64,000 bases of DNA from Anisodus tanguticus (GCA_034509755.1 CM067557.1:42714001-42778000), one strand, 5' to 3'; positions 34,471 through 48,125 are shown, numbered from the stretch's first letter. The notes: a model not told the origin generated them from the sequence alone. Made by a program: numbers and translations.

Positions 34471-36380
34471 AAAATAATAAATTTTTAAAACTTGACCAAA
34501 CATACTATAAATTAGTTTGATTATAAAAGTCAACTTTTCAACTAGAATTGTACAAATATATTCAGGGCGGGGTCGGGAAATGAATTAAAAATCATCTACC
34601 GTATGTGTATATAGTCTCTTAGGTCAACATCTAAATTAATCAAAGAAGAAAGGACCACTTTAGCAGTGACATGAAGTACACGAGGGAACATAATTCATGT
34701 GATGGTCCTTAATTTGCAACTACCTTTAAGTATAGATTTTTCAGAGAGGGAATTCAAAATATAAAGAATAATCCATGAAGAAGGTAAGGCGATTCAATAA
34801 TTAACATATATACACATCAAAAAAATTAATTTTATATGTTCAGTGTAATTTTCTGACAAACTGAATTCGAATGAACACCTTGCGCCTGGTCCCCCTAGCT
34901 CCTCCCTTGAATCCCTCCCCACCATAAATTGAATTTTTTAGGTTCGAGCACGGAAAATAAAGAAATTTCTAGTGGGAAGTACTTCCCCTATAAACGCGTC
35001 CTACGCACTGCAAATATGAATTAGTGGGGCTAGTAGGTTTAATACGAGATGATTAAAAAAAGTTACCCTTTAGCTTCAAGAGTCTAAGACATTCCTAACG
35101 AACACAACTTTGTACCTTTAATTTGGAAGGTAAGGGATAAATGATTTTCCAATTCAAGATATATGTATACAACCTATTCATCATATGCATATGCACAATA
35201 TGATATGTATATATAAAGGCAGACAAAGAAAGTTGAGCACACAAATTGAGTAATCTCCGAATTTGATATTTGCTGGAATTCTGAGAATTTTGCAGCCAAA
35301 AAGGAAAAATCTGGCAGTTGCACTTGCCGGTCTATATTCATCATATTATCGGTTACATCAGAGATGGAATAATATAGTGTGCTTATTTTGTTGCATTATT
35401 CTTGAGATGAAAAATATCATGTAGCTAGCCTATATAGTCCTATTAAAAGTCACTACTTTCCCAATGAAATTTCCTACTGAAAAATATTTAGTGTCTATTT
35501 CCACTGAATATCAGTGGGGAAAAAACTTAAATAGTAGTATTTTCACATAAAAAAGTTAGGAAGTTTCCCGGCTTTTCAATGGAAGCATGTTTTCCACCAT
35601 GCGTTTTTTCAATGAGAATAAGGAAAAAATTTCATGTTTTATAATATAAATTTCTCATTGAATATCGGTAAGAAAAACTTATATTTCTAGTAGTGTATTT
35701 TTACATTTATGGGACCATGCAACTTGCTGATTAATGATGGCGAAAACAACACAGGAAAGTAGACAATAGTAATAAAGAAGTATCAACAACTATGAGTACC
35801 TGGTCCTGCTACATATAGACCCACAAGAGAGATATGCATGTTTCTTGTTTAAACAATTAGGTGGTGATCCTATTTGGATAATTAATTCAACCCAAGTTTG
35901 GTCCTAAGAAAAAATAATCGTTTGAAATGGATAAAGAGAGTTAAAGGCGTACTAGTTTCAATTAAATTGACAAATACCAAACTCAAAGAACTATTTGTAG
36001 AATTAGCGTTCAAATTTGCTAAGAGTATTCCTATACGTTATATGTAAGGGTGCTGAAAGGTAAGATAAATGAAGTCATTGTCTAAGGCCACCAAATATTA
36101 AAGACCCTAAAATACGAAGTATTATTATGATGTATAACATATAATTTAAGTAATTATTATTAAGTATTACGTATATTTTATAGATGATTTAGTAAATAAC
36201 AACAAATTTTCTCTCTCATTAAATTAAATATTATATTTACATTTCTCTTCAATTAATACTAATTTTTCCTCCTCTATGTACAGTCATTTTTTCCATGTTT
36301 TCAACGATTTTACTTTCTAATTTCAACTCTGTTTCTGTGAATTCATTAGCTATATCAATTTGTTATATTTGATTCATAAT
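34471..36380. other. Gene-free AT-rich interval
   Basis: No exon, RNA gene or complete repeat recognised. AATGAACACCTTGCGCC near 34870 resembles text near 29890 (GAATGAACCCCTTGAGCC), a likely shared repeat fragment. Confidence 0.45.
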
Positions 36381-36723
36381 TGTTAAGAGTCCCACATCGG
36401 ATATGGAATGGAAACATGGATTTCTTATATGGACTTGGACAATCTTCACCCTACAAGCTAGCTTTTGGGGTTGAGTTAGACCCAAGATCCATTCTTTACA
36501 TGGTATCAGAATCAGACTCATTCCAATTCTTTGTTCACCGATGTTGGGCCCCCAAATTATGTTATCCACGTTCTAATTAACAAGGTCTAGGCATGCGGGA
36601 GAGTGTTAAGAGTCTCACATCGGATATGAAATGGGAACATGGACTCCTTATACAGACTTGGACAATATTCACCCTACAAGTTAGCTTTTGGGGTTGAGTT
36701 AGCTCCAAGATTCATTCTGTACA
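36381..36723 (+). mobile_element. TRIM (terminal-repeat retrotransposon in miniature), complete
   Basis: Two 120-bp LTRs (36381-36500 and 36604-36723) start TGTTAAGAGTC and end TTTACA/TGTACA. Immediately after the first is a primer-binding site TGGTATCAGAATC, and a purine-rich AGGCATGCGGGAGAG tract precedes the second. The internal region is only 103 bp and non-coding. Flanks ATAAT and ATAAC are a 4/5 target duplication. Two more copies occur at 57108 and 63712. Confidence 0.92.
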
Positions 36724-36983
36724 ATAACATCATGAAATAGGTTTTCGTTTATGTCCCATATTTTTTAACCGAGAAATCAGTTGGCACGAGATTCGAAAAT
36801 TAGTGGATAATAGAGATGTCTCTCTACCCTTCTCCACTTTATATCATGCTTTTATCTACGAGACAGTTCAAAACAATGACATGCGTCTAACCCACGCATT
36901 ACGTATCGCGCTCATCACCAGACAAAAATCCTATGAGTTTCTTTTGGTGTCTTTATTCTATGAATTTTACGAAGTAAAGAGTC

Positions 36984-37020
<37 letters not shown>

Positions 37021-37030
37021 CTTTAGACTA

Positions 37031-37253
37031 CTCCCTCCGTTCCATATAATTTGGCCTTTGTTGTTGACTTGACATCCTTTAAGAAGTAATTTATTAGGGT
37101 TTATTTACTAAATTATCCTTATTAATTATGCTTTGGAAATTTAAGTTTGACAAATATTACTTTATGTAGTTAGTTAATGATACTTTTGATTTGCTAAAAC
37201 GAACAAATAGAAAGGAAAATACTTGAAGGCCAGATAAAATGGAATGAAGGGAG
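37031..37253. mobile_element. Stowaway-type MITE
   Basis: CTCCCTCCGTTCC at the left is mirrored by GGAATGAAGGGAG at the right, with TA on each side. Length is 223 bp. It lies about 370 bp upstream of the zinc-finger start codon. An (AT)n microsatellite sits just to its left at about 36990-37017. Confidence 0.88.
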
Positions 37254-37537
37254 TACAAATACCATTTAGCTGCCCTGATCATTATACATCATTCTTTTCT
37301 CATCTACTATCGATGCCAGCCTTCCATTCACAAAGTACCCGCCTTCCATTCACAAAGTACCCTAACATCAATATTAATTATAGACTTAGATTTTTCCAAG
37401 ATACACCAAGATTTTTTATATTGGCATTGTCTGGTTACCATGCACATACAAATTTAATGTATTGAGAAGTCAGATTCAAATTAATACCCTTGGACTTCAT
37501 ATATATCATAAGTCCCACCCCAAAAATATAGACAAAC

Positions 37538-37544
37538 ATATATA
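37538..37544 (+). promoter_or_regulatory. Candidate TATA box of the zinc-finger gene
   Basis: ATATATA in CATATATACTTCTG, about 85 bp upstream of the ATG at 37626, followed by pyrimidine-rich leader sequence. Chosen by position and composition only. Confidence 0.4.
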
Positions 37545-37625
37545 CTTCTGTCCTTCTGCTTCACCATTCTCTTAATCCCTTTTGCATTTATCTCCTCTTT
37601 TATATTGAAAATAACACAAAAATTC

Positions 37626-38252
37626 ATGGAGAGGACTGATAGAGAAACTCAAGATTTCATGAAGGTTGAGTCCTTCTCCCAACTGCCCTTTATTAGGCCA
37701 ACACCAACAAAAGAAAAGGCCGCGGCCATTAGGCTTTTTGGCAAAGAATTAGGTATTGCTGGTCATGAAGAATCAAAAGACAGTAAAAATATCGAAGAAA
37801 ATGACGAAACTCATAACAGAAAATTTGAATGTCAGTATTGTTGCAGGAATTTCCCGACTTCACAAGCACTAGGAGGCCATCAAAACGCGCACAAAAGAGA
37901 ACGTCAGCACGCCAAAAGAGCTCAGTATGCAAAATTTCAGTATGGCACTTATTTTAATTCACCGTTGAACAGTACTACTACTAGTAGCGCCTTTTATGGA
38001 AGTTATGTTAATACTGGAAGCCATTATTCTCAACAAACTAGTAGAGTTAATGGTAGTCCATTAGCGTTATGGCGAGTACCTGCAGCTCATGTTCGTCATA
38101 ATTCTTATTCTCCTCCTTCTAATTTTGCTCCGCCAGTGTATGTTAATGGACATTTCAAGAAGACCAATAGCTCGATTTCTGTAAGTCGATTTGGGTATGA
38201 ACTGAAGGAAGGAGTTCATCAAGATCATGTGAGTTTAGATTTACGCTTGTAA
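37626..38252 (+). CDS. Single C2H2 zinc-finger transcription factor (GIS/ZFP5/ZFP6/ZFP8 type) with C-terminal EAR-like motif
   Basis: An intronless gene encoding 208 residues. I start at the ATG at 37626 (MERTDRETQ); an in-frame extension to 37605 would need a TTG start. The N-terminal block LPFIRPTPTKEKAAAIRLFG is typical of the GIS/ZFP5/ZFP8 subgroup. One C2H2 finger at about residues 69-90 contains the plant-specific QALGGH motif (FECQYCCRNFPTSQALGGHQ). The C terminus ends in LDLRL, an EAR-type repression motif. Family members act in the nucleus, several controlling trichome or root-hair initiation through gibberellin and cytokinin signals; the specific role here is inference. The gene is intact. 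A copia deletion derivative begins about 90 bp after the stop. Confidence 0.93.
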   Translation: MERTDRETQDFMKVESFSQLPFIRPTPTKEKAAAIRLFGKELGIAGHEESKDSKNIEENDETHNRKFECQYCCRNFPTSQALGGHQNAHKRERQHAKRAQYAKFQYGTYFNSPLNSTTTSSAFYGSYVNTGSHYSQQTSRVNGSPLALWRVPAAHVRHNSYSPPSNFAPPVYVNGHFKKTNSSISVSRFGYELKEGVHQDHVSLDLRL

Positions 38253-38344
38253 TTAAAGACAATCCAAGCTAGTAGTTATAATTATTTTTATAATATATAG
38301 TACGTAGTGTTCATGGATGAGTTTGTACATTGCAATTATGTGTT

Positions 38345-39431
38345 TAATAGAATATTTTTCGAATATTCTTTCATTAATTGTATATCTCTTATTTTATGTA
38401 GAATTGTATTCCTATTGTAATTAGGTATCCTATTTTAGGTAGAATGATATTTACTATTGTAATTATGTTGATTAGTTACCTAGTTTAAATATTTTTGTAC
38501 TACTATATATATTATACATTATTGATGAATACAATCAAGGAACATATTCTTTTATGGTATCAGTAGCCTAAAAATACCTCCACCGCCGCCGACCATAGCT
38601 CTCGGCCGCCACCCCCATGATACAATAGTGTTTTTTTTAAGTCATTATCTCTCCCTTCGCCTCCTAAATTTCATCTTACATGGCTGACAAAACCAAATTT
38701 CATCCTGCACTTGCAGTAAACAACATCAAAAACTTCATCCATATCACCCTTGAGATGAAAAAGGTGGATGTCCTGACACCCGACGCTCCATGACTGGTTA
38801 CTGCATTTTTCTCGGAGATAACCTATTGTCTTGGTCTTTCAAAAGGAAACCTACACTATCCCGATCCACTGCCGAAGCAGAGTACATAGGTGTCGCCAAC
38901 ATCATCTCTAAGTCTTGTTGGATCCGTAACCTTCTACTTGAGCTTCACTGCCCGATTCAAAAGGCAACACTGGTCTACTACGATAATATTAGTGCGATAT
39001 ATCTTTCCGATAATTCCGTCCAACATCAGCGCACTAAACACATTGAGATGGACATTCATTTCATTCGCGAAAAAATGGCTTGTGGTCAAGTTCATGTCCT
39101 TCATGTTCCTTCCAGATATCAAATTGCTGACATCTTCACCAAAGGACTTCTGCGCATACTATTTGATGATTTTCGAGTCAGTCTCAGTGTTTGTGAACCT
39201 CCCGCTTCGACTGCGGGGGTGTAATAGAATATTTCTCAAATATTCTTTTATTAATTGTATATCTCTTATTTTAGGTAGAATTGCATTCCTATTGTAATTA
39301 GGTATCCTATTTTAGGTAGAATTATATTTCCTATTATAATTAGATTGATTAGTTAGCTAGTTTAAATATTCTTGTACTACTATATATATTGTACATTATT
39401 GATGAATACAATCAAGAAACATATTCCTTTA
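38345..39431 (+). mobile_element. Ty1/copia deletion derivative, 1087 bp, with near-identical 210-bp LTRs
   Basis: LTRs are 38345-38554 and 39222-39431, flanked by a perfect GTGTT duplication (38340-38344, 39432-39436). The primer-binding site TGGTATCAG follows the 5' LTR. Inside, a Gag start (MADKTKFHPALAVNN) runs for about 30 codons and then jumps, out of frame, to the copia RNase H end (DTRRSMTGYCIFLGDN to ADIFTKGLL). About 3-4 kb of gag-pol is deleted, yet both LTRs and target duplications are intact. The RNase H frame itself (38790-39224) is open. Confidence 0.93.
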
Positions 39432-39826
39432 GTGTTATCTTCAATCATCATAAATAACTGAGTAATTCCACCATTAAAGTTTTGGAATGATTCTTTTTGA
39501 GATTAAGTTATATACACGGTCAGTACTCAATAATCAAAGGATATTTACAGATAGGTTACTTGGTAGCATAAAAATTTCTTATACCGATAATGAATATGCT
39601 TAAATTCTTTCTTTTTAAGGTACAAATTTGTTGCGCAGACTTTTTTCACCAAATGAGTCCATTTTAAAATTAAACCACCATCAAGACCACCACTGCTCTT
39701 CTAATTAGTATAATGCCTTCTTCCAGAAATTTTAGAAAGCAAAGAAAAAGACCACTACTGAAAGTCTATGCACTCATTCTAATTTTTCTTTTTCGTTTCT
39801 TCTTAATGTCAATACAAAAAATGTAT
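39432..39826. other. Gene-free interval between two copia elements
   Basis: AT-rich sequence with no recognisable gene; it separates the deletion derivative from the next copia LTR. Confidence 0.5.
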
Positions 39827-39968
39827 TGAATTATCAATTAAACATGAAAACTAAATAGATCTAGAAGGATCTGATCAAATTGGAAGTGAGAAATGTTCAT
39901 GAATAAGAAGAACTGATGTGCAAAAATGAAAATATCTTTTGATTGAATGAATAATTTGTACAAGAGAT

Positions 39969-39999
<31 letters not shown>

Positions 40000-40158
40000 C
40001 TAATTAATGAATCTAACCGACTTCTGACAAACTAACTCAGTCCCAAAATATCTTATAACTAACAAACTGATTCTGACAACTAACTCTCTGATATGACAGT
40101 TGTATACAACTCATTTATATTTCAACTATCACTACTGCTACTATTACATTGCTTAACA
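39827..40158 (-). repeat. 3' LTR of the 5.1-kb copia element
   Basis: Partner of 44589-44923. It contains an (AT)n run at about 39971-39997 in the same place as a much longer (TA)n in the other LTR. Confidence 0.85.
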
Positions 40159-43100
40159 GCCCCCTTCAAGCTAGGTGGTATTAAGATGTTCTTTATCTTT
40201 AGCTTGGACAATAGTTAGATATGTTGTGATCGACCAAGGCCTTTGGTAAGCAAGTCAGCATGTTGTTCTTCAGTAGGAAGGTACTTACTTTGCACAAGAC
40301 CAACCAACACCTTTTCCCTAATGGAATGACATTCAATGTCAATGTGTTTAGTGCCCTGATATAACATTGGATTATCAGCAATCTGAATTGCCGTTTTGCT
40401 ATAACAATGCAATACAACATGCAGAGTTAAGTTCACATCTAGATCTTTATAAAGTCCAATGATCCATACAATTTCAGCAACTGTGGAAGAAAGACTTCTA
40501 TACTAAGCTTCAGCTGAGCTTCTGGAAATAATAGATTGTTTCTTGGATCTCCAAGAGATCAAAGAATCTCCAAACTTGATCATGTAACTTGTGATAGATC
40601 TCCTGGTGTTGACACATGATACCCAGTCAGCATCACAATAAGCATGAAGTGTATCACTTCCATGAGCACTCAAAAAAATGCCCATACCAGGTGATTGTTT
40701 GACATACTTCACTACCCTGGTAGCAGCCTCCATATGAGATACTTTAGGGGCATGCATAAAGTGGCTCAAACTCTATACATCAAAAGATATATCTGGCTTA
40801 GTAATTATGAGATAAAGCAGCCTTCCAATTAATAATTGATATTCACTAGGATCTGCTAATATTGAATCAGATGATTCTCCTTTGAGCTTTTCTCCTTAAA
40901 AACAGCTGTTTTTTTTTGTGTTTGTCATATTCAACTGTAGTCAACTTGTGATTAAGATAAATTAGTGTAGGAGATGGTTTAGCATCACTCAATCCTAAAT
41001 CTGATAGAAGTTCCAATGCATACTTCCTCTAGTGCATGAGTATCCTCTCTGTGTTTCTAGCAAATTCAATGCCTAAGAAATATCTGAGGTCTCCTAAATC
41101 CTTGATCTTAAAGTTGTCTTTTAGCACTTGTTTTTATTCTTCAATTAGCTGCACACTACTCCCAGTAACCAATAGATCATCCACATAGATTAGGACTATG
41201 ACAATATCGTCATCAAATTTCCTAGTTAGTAAAGAATGGTCAAGATGACTTTGTTGGAAACCTGCTGCAATTAAGGCAGTGGTAAGCTTTAGATTCCACT
41301 GTCTAGAAGCTTGTTTAAGTCCATATAGGGACTTAAGCAACCTGCACACTTGATTCCACCCTTTACTAACATAATCAACGCCTTGTGGAAATTACATATA
41401 CACTTTCTCAGTGAGATCACCTTGAAGAAATGCATTATAGACATTCATCTATTGAATTTTCCAACCTCTAGTAGCAACAAGTGATATAATAGTTCTTACT
41501 GTCACCATCTTCACTACTGGTGAGAAGGTTTCCTAATAATCTAAATCTTCCCTCTGATTGTATTCTTTAGCTACCAACCAAGTCTTGAATCTTTTCACTT
41601 CTCTATTAGCTTTATACTTGATCTTAAATACCCAATGGGCAATGGTACTATATCCCAAGTCTTATTATCTTCCAATGCATTAATTTCTCCTTTCATGGCT
41701 TGAACCCATCTACAATCCAGCACAACCTGCTTTTATGTTTGAGGTTCAGTATCAATAGATGAATTTGTGGTACAACACTGATAAGATGCAGAAAGACATC
41801 TATAATCAAGGTTGTCTGAAATAGAGTATAGGCAATTTGACACAGACTTGGTCTTTTCTTTGATAATAAAGTTTTTTTGCCAAACTGTGGGTCTGCAGGT
41901 TATTCCTGACCCCCTTCTATCAACAGGTGGAGATGAGGTTGTTTCTTGAATAGGATGAGGTGCATTTGCTTCAATGACTACAAGTGCATGTTGATCACCA
42001 TTTGCCTTTATATGTTCATGTTAATCTTTAAGTAGTTGCTCTGAGTCATCTAAGACTGTGGAAGATGGAATAGTTTCAGAGCTGAAACTAACTTGAGCTT
42101 CAAACTCATTATCTATAGCATAATTTTGCATGTCAGACTGAAAAGGGAAAACATGTTCGGTGAATATAACATCTCTACTAAGAATATTTTGTGCTCAATA
42201 TCATAAAGTTTATATCTCTTTTGTGTGGTACCATATCCCATTAAGACTGATTTAATTGTCCTGGCTCAAATTTATCAGATTTGAGTATGTTTGTTGCATA
42301 ACATAGATATCCAATTACCCTCATGTAGGATATATCAGGCTGCTTCTAAAATAACACCTCAAATAGTGACTTATTCTGCAAAGCTGTGGAAGGAACTCTA
42401 TTAATAATGTGCACAACACTCAATATACACTCACCTCATAACCTTATTGGCAAGTGATCTTGAAATCTAATAGCAATAGCAGTTTTCAGTATGTGTCTAT
42501 GCTTTCTTTTCACTACACCATTTTATTGAGGTGTATGTGGACAAGAACTTTGGTGAATTATTCCATGAGCCTTAAACAACTCATCACAATGTGTGTTAAG
42601 AAACTCTCCTCAAATATCTGATCTAAACATCTTGATCTGCAAACCAAATTGTGTTCTAATCATGAGAATGAAAATTTTCAATAAAGTGGAGACATCTGAC
42701 TTGAGATGCATTAGAAATACCCAAGTCCATCTAGAATAGTCATCAATCAAAGTGAGATTTTTTTTTATTTTATTATGTGTGGCAGTCTTGTAAGGTCCCC
42801 ATACATTCAAATGAACTAAATCAAAACAATTAGTACTTCTGCTATGACTAACATGAAATGACATTCTAACTTGTCTTGCCAATGGACATACATCACAACT
42901 TTGTAGTAAAAAATTACTTTTATCATCAAACATGTTCATTTTCCTAATAACACCCATGGGGACATGCCCTAGTCTCTTATGTCATAATGCAATATTATTA
43001 ATTCTTTCAACTGCCAAGGACTTTATTCTTCCATACTTCTGTGATCTCAGAACATACAAACCATCCACTACTTCACCAATATCATTCACTCTCCCAGTGA

Positions 43101-44588
43101 GGAGATCTTGGAAAATGAAGAAATCAGGAAAGAACAGAGCACAATAATTCAATTCTCTAGTCAGTTTTGACACATATAAAAGATTGAACTTAAAAGTTGG
43201 AACACACAAAATATTCTGCACTACATCGCTGCTGAATCATCAGTAGGTAACTGAACATTGCCTGGATTGTTCACTGTCAAACCATGATTGAGTAAGGCCT
43301 TGTTACTCACCATATGATTGGTAGCATCACTATATACTATCCATTTTGCACAAGTACTTGCAATATTACAACGGGAAGTAGCAGCAAAAATACCTGCTAT
43401 ATTTGCACTTGACTCACTAGTCACATGTTTGCTCAAAAGATACAGTATTTGATTGTATTGATCTGTTGTGAAAAATGGAGTAGCTTGCATGGAACTAGTA
43501 CATGTACCCTGCACATGTGATCCAAGAGTTGTAGTTGTTATATTCACATTCTTCTTACCTTTAAAATCTACAAGGTATCCCAACAATTTGTAGAAATCAT
43601 CCCTGGTATGTCCTTTCATATTATAATAAGTACGCATCTTCAGTTTGTAACATTGATCTCTGCTATGACCTCTCATATCATAATAGTCATAATACAACTC
43701 TCTCTTTTGTCTTTGAAATGGTCCATTTCCTCCAGTCCTCCCAGTCTATTTACACAAGTTCTGTTGGTGAATAAAGCGGTAGGATCAATATACTCACCAG
43801 ACTTGTAATGTTCCTCACTCAATGCCTTTTGAATTTCATCCTGGAGTACCATTGCATAGCAGTGATTGACATTAGGTGAGGGGCTCCTCATGAGGATTTG
43901 GCTCATTGCTTGTGCATAGTTGTCATTTAATTCCATGAGAAATTACAGTAATTTGACTAATTTCTACCTAAGCATGCTTTCAGTGTAATCCTTTGATTTT
44001 CGCACTCACATGATGGAGGTGGAATGATTGAGTCAAACTCATCCCGTAGATCCTTTAGATTCGAATAATATACAGAAACAAGGGAAACACCTTGAGTTAA
44101 TGTTACTATCTCTTTGTGAAGATGATAGATTTGTGACAAGTTCACTTTATCAAATCGTTCCTTAGGTCTTCCCACACTATATTCGCATTTGATTGAAATA
44201 TAATACCACTGATCAATTTCTTACTTACATTGCTCATAATTCATGAGATGATGATTGCATTACATCGATCCCACTGTTTCTTCTCTGGTTCAGTTGTGAA
44301 ATCATCCCTTTTGATGCTTCCATCGATAAATCCCAACTTGTTCTTCATCAAAAGGTTCAACTGCATCGCACGACTCCATAGCGTATAATTTTCCATGCCT
44401 ACAAGATGAATCTCGATTTTAACCGCTCCTGGTACATCAGTAGCTGATAAGTAAAGAGGATGATTGTGATCAATTCTCGTCGTCATTGTTACTTCGATAT
44501 TTCAGATAGAAAACAAGATGAATCTCTCAATTTCTTCACTAATTTTGTGAATAAACTCCTAGATTCATTCAGTATAGCTCTGATACCA

Positions 44589-44732
44589 TGATGATCTATC
44601 AATTAAACATGAAAACTAAACAGATTTAGAAGGATCTGATCGAATTGGAAGAGAGAAATGTTCATGAACAAGAGGAACTGATGTGTAAAGATGAAAATAT
44701 CTTTTGATTGAATGAATGATCTGTACAAGAGA

Positions 44733-44782
<50 letters not shown>

Positions 44783-44923
44783 CCAACTTTTAGCAAACTA
44801 ATTCAGTCCCAAAATATCTTCTAACTAACAAACTGATTCTAAAAACTAACTCACTGATATGATAGTTGTATACAACTCATAAACATTCAACTACCACTAC
44901 TGCTACTGTTACATTGCTTAACA
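44589..44923 (-). repeat. 5' LTR of the 5.1-kb copia element
   Basis: On the minus strand it ends directly against the primer-binding site. A (TA)n tract of about 46 bp (44735-44780) has expanded relative to the 3' LTR. Confidence 0.85.
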
Positions 44924-47900
44924 GATTCCAGAATTTATCCCAACTTCATACATGATATTTTCTCTGTCCCAATTTATGTGGCACACTTTCTTTTTTATTC
45001 TGTCTAAAAAAGAATATGCTATTTTTATAATTAGAATCAACTTAACTTTCAAATTCTCTCTTTTTACTCTTAATAAAAAGTCATTCAAATGTCTAAGGTT
45101 TGTTTTAGACTGGTCACATCAAAAGTCCTTTTTTCTTTCTTAAATTTTGTGCTTAGTCAAACAGTGTCGCATTGATTGGGACGGACGGAGTACTAGTTTA
45201 TAGCCCACGCATCTGCTTCTTTTGAGACTCTGTGTTTTTTAAGAATGTCTGGCCATTGTTTATGATAAAGCATATTCAAGTACACATGTGTGTTTTCGAG
45301 GTACTGATTCGTTGCAATCTTGGAGCAAAATGATAAATTAATTGGCTGAATATATAAAATCACGAGAACAAGTTAAATTGTAGGCTGTAGTCTCTGTAAA
45401 TGTTGCTTCTATATATTAGGCTCCCGGTCACCGGCTTCGCGAGACCTTTTCGATCCACACTGGAGAAGTCCTCTTTCGGGCTATACTCTATTGGGTGGAG
45501 ATAAATGGAACACTACTTTAGACCTGCAATTGATTAAAGGTATGAAAAGGAAAACAACAAGGATAAAGCTAGCATTGATTGAGATTTAGGACAAGCTAGC
45601 ATTGATGAAAGTGAACATTATTTGTAGACATTGTACCTACATATTTGCTTTCAATACAATCAATGCATGTACATGAAATAATGCCACTTCTCTCTCAATC
45701 CACCATCTGCAGACTGCAGTCCATGCTTTGGACCAGCACTTTTTGTTACCTCTCTTTTTCAATTTATGCCGAGGTAGAAATTTTAAACTAGTACTACTCC
45801 CTCCGTCTCACTTTAGATTAAGGTGTTTTACGATGTTTAAGAAATTAAAGAAAACTTTTGACATGTAAATTAAGAGAGTATTTAATTTAACTAAAATTAT
45901 AAGCTGGTCAAACTAGTTTATAATTAAATATTTATTTTTTTAGCTTATCTACATATTTGGTAAATATTGAAAGTACTTACAAGCCAAAATCAATCATGAG
46001 TTGGTCATCCTCAACTTATAATTTTTCACCTTATAAGCATTTTTAGTTTGACCAAGTCTTTTAGGAATATTATTAATTTTATCCTTAATACTTTGTACAT
46101 CTATTTGTTGATGAAATAAAAGGCCACGCCTCCTTAAGGCGTAAATTATATATATAAAAAATCCTTAATATCTTTTCTAATTCTCAAAATACCTTTCCAA
46201 AATCAATATTCTGAAATTCCTTTTCACCCCATGCCGATCGTTTCTTTTCTTTACAAAAATACTTTTAAATTTATAATTTTTGGTAGAACTTTGAGGAAGT
46301 TTTAGTCATTTTAACAAAAGAACATGTTATCAACCATTTTTTTCTTTACCAAATACATCAATAATTGTCCATTTTCAGTTTTATTATTTTCTTCAAACAC
46401 GTAACTATTTATTTATAAAATCAGTTTGAGCACTTAAAACTTATCAGCTATTTAATTTACAATCAACTAATCTAGACGTGCTCTAAGTATATGAAAAACA
46501 TCAATATTATCCTTTTAAATGAGTGGTGAGAGTTTCAAATGTCTTTTCATTTTATCATTTCTTATAAAAAAAAAAAAAGAATGAATTTTATATTGAAAGA
46601 GTCCCAATAAATGGGAATACTATGATTAAATAGTTTTCAAAAGAAGAAATATACAGTAACATTTTTTTTTGAGATAGAGTAAAAAAGATAGTGGAGTAAT
46701 ATATGTCATGTAAAATGGACAGAATTGGAAAGTTTTATACTCTATAGAAAGGTAAAATGTATACAGGCGCAAGGTAAATTAACTAAAGAATAAAGTTCCA
46801 TTACATTTTTGCCAATTCCAAATAGCTAAAATCAGTTGTATAAATGCTCTGTATCTATAATACTCTATTTAGGGGTTTTCAGTATTCAGACGATTCATCA
46901 TTGTTAAATTATTTCTACATTATCATCGACCTATTGCAATCTTCCCTTTTTATCTGAACTAATAAACAATGTAAATATATTATATGTTACGCCATTCTAG
47001 ACAAGAATTTTTTGTTACTCCCTCGGGATAAAAAAAAATATTCACTTAGTATTTATTTTTTTGATAACAAAGAGTGTCTACTTATCAAATCAAGAAAAAA
47101 TTAACCTTACTTTTATATATTTGTCTTTATTAAGTGTTAGATGATCAAATCTCAATGTCTATTTAATTAGGAGCATTTTAGTCAAATTTCTATTTTTGTC
47201 TACGAGTTAGTATTTTCTTAAGAAGTATGTAAATGACTAAGTGGACACTTTTTTTTTATCCGGAGGGAGTATATTATAACATTAAGTACAGTGTATTTAC
47301 CATAACAATCCCAATTAACCAATGGGTCCACTAGCAAATGCAAAAAAGTGAGAACATTGAAAATTGAAATACATACAAGGACATACAACTATGTTGAGAA
47401 GATGATAAAAAGGGCACCAATAATTTGAAATTTGGATTTAGACCACTGACAACCAAAAAAGAAAAAAAAAAACAAGAACACATATAGAGAGAGTTTAAAT
47501 AGCGTTTAAATGTTAAAAGTTTACTGTGGGTGCATGTAGTAGGCGTGCAGCTGCTATTTGCTACAATTCTAAATTTACTGTAAAAATGTAACTTAAATAA
47601 TTAAAATGGATGAGATTAGCAATATAACTCATGAAGCCCAAATGAAAGTTGGTGAAATTTGTCTCTTCTTCGAACAATAGATAAATGACTATTTTTATTT
47701 CTCTTTTTTTAGATCATTTAGATCACAATTTAAAGATCTCCGAGCATATTGAAAATCTTATGAGAAATATTAGATCACAGTCTAAAATCTTGTAGGTTAT
47801 TAGAAGTGTTAAATGACAGTCTGATGTTTTGTCCGTAAATTGAGTAATATATAAGTAAATATTATACTCGAGTCAAATATTATCCAGAAGAGTAATTTTT

Positions 47901-48125
47901 AGGGTTATATAAGGAAAACTTACATATATAACCTTTGGCCAACTAGTTTACTAACATGGTTAAAGTATACACTACATGTACACTTCAATTGCATATGTTG
48001 TGTATGGATATGTATAGTATATGTATATTTAGTATAAGTATGTTGTGTATATGTATGTATAGTATATGTATATTTAGTATAAAGTATATACTTCATTCTA
48101 TATATTGTGTATAGGTATGTATAGT
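44924..48125. other. Gene-free interval with MITEs and minisatellite-like text
   Basis: About 44957-45190 is a Stowaway-like MITE (TCTGTCCCAATTTATGTGGC against inverted TTGGGACGGACGGAG). One Stowaway end (CTCCCTCCGTCTCACTTTA) is at 45797 without an obvious partner. A complete Stowaway copy is at 47018-47269. 48000-48120 has imperfect tandem units of GTATATGTATATTTAGTATA type. No exon recognised. Confidence 0.6.
47018..47269. mobile_element. Stowaway-type MITE
   Basis: CTCCCTCGGGATAAAAA at the left is mirrored by TTTTTATCCGGAGGGAG at the right, with TA at both flanks; 252 bp, non-coding. Confidence 0.85.

Larger units (their letters stand above)
39827..44923 (-). mobile_element. Ty1/copia retrotransposon, full length, about 5.1 kb, multiply mutated
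   Basis: LTRs at 39827-40158 and 44589-44923 (332 and 335 bp) share text such as CATGAAAACTAAA and end GCTTAACA; a primer-binding site TGGTATCAGAGC is at 44588-44577. Minus-strand order is: gag start MTTRIDHNHPLYL at 44486, gag to about 43700, zinc-knuckle region about 43690-43600 with Cys replaced by Tyr, protease near 43350 (VYSDATNHM, so the catalytic DSG is lost), integrase about 42957-42500, RT with YVDDLL at about 41190, RNase H about 40680-40230. Many stops and frameshifts. No clear target duplication is visible. It is a different family from the copias at 8-13 kb. Confidence 0.92.

Noticed and set aside
37605..37625. N-terminal extension of the zinc-finger protein to 37605
   Set aside because: The codon there is TTG; the first ATG in frame is 37626, consistent with a nearby TATA-like sequence and leader.
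45417..45500. GC-richer patch (CTCCCGGTCACCGGCTTCGC) suspected to be organellar or rRNA-derived
   Set aside because: I could not match it to any rRNA or organellar gene from memory; too short to support a call.
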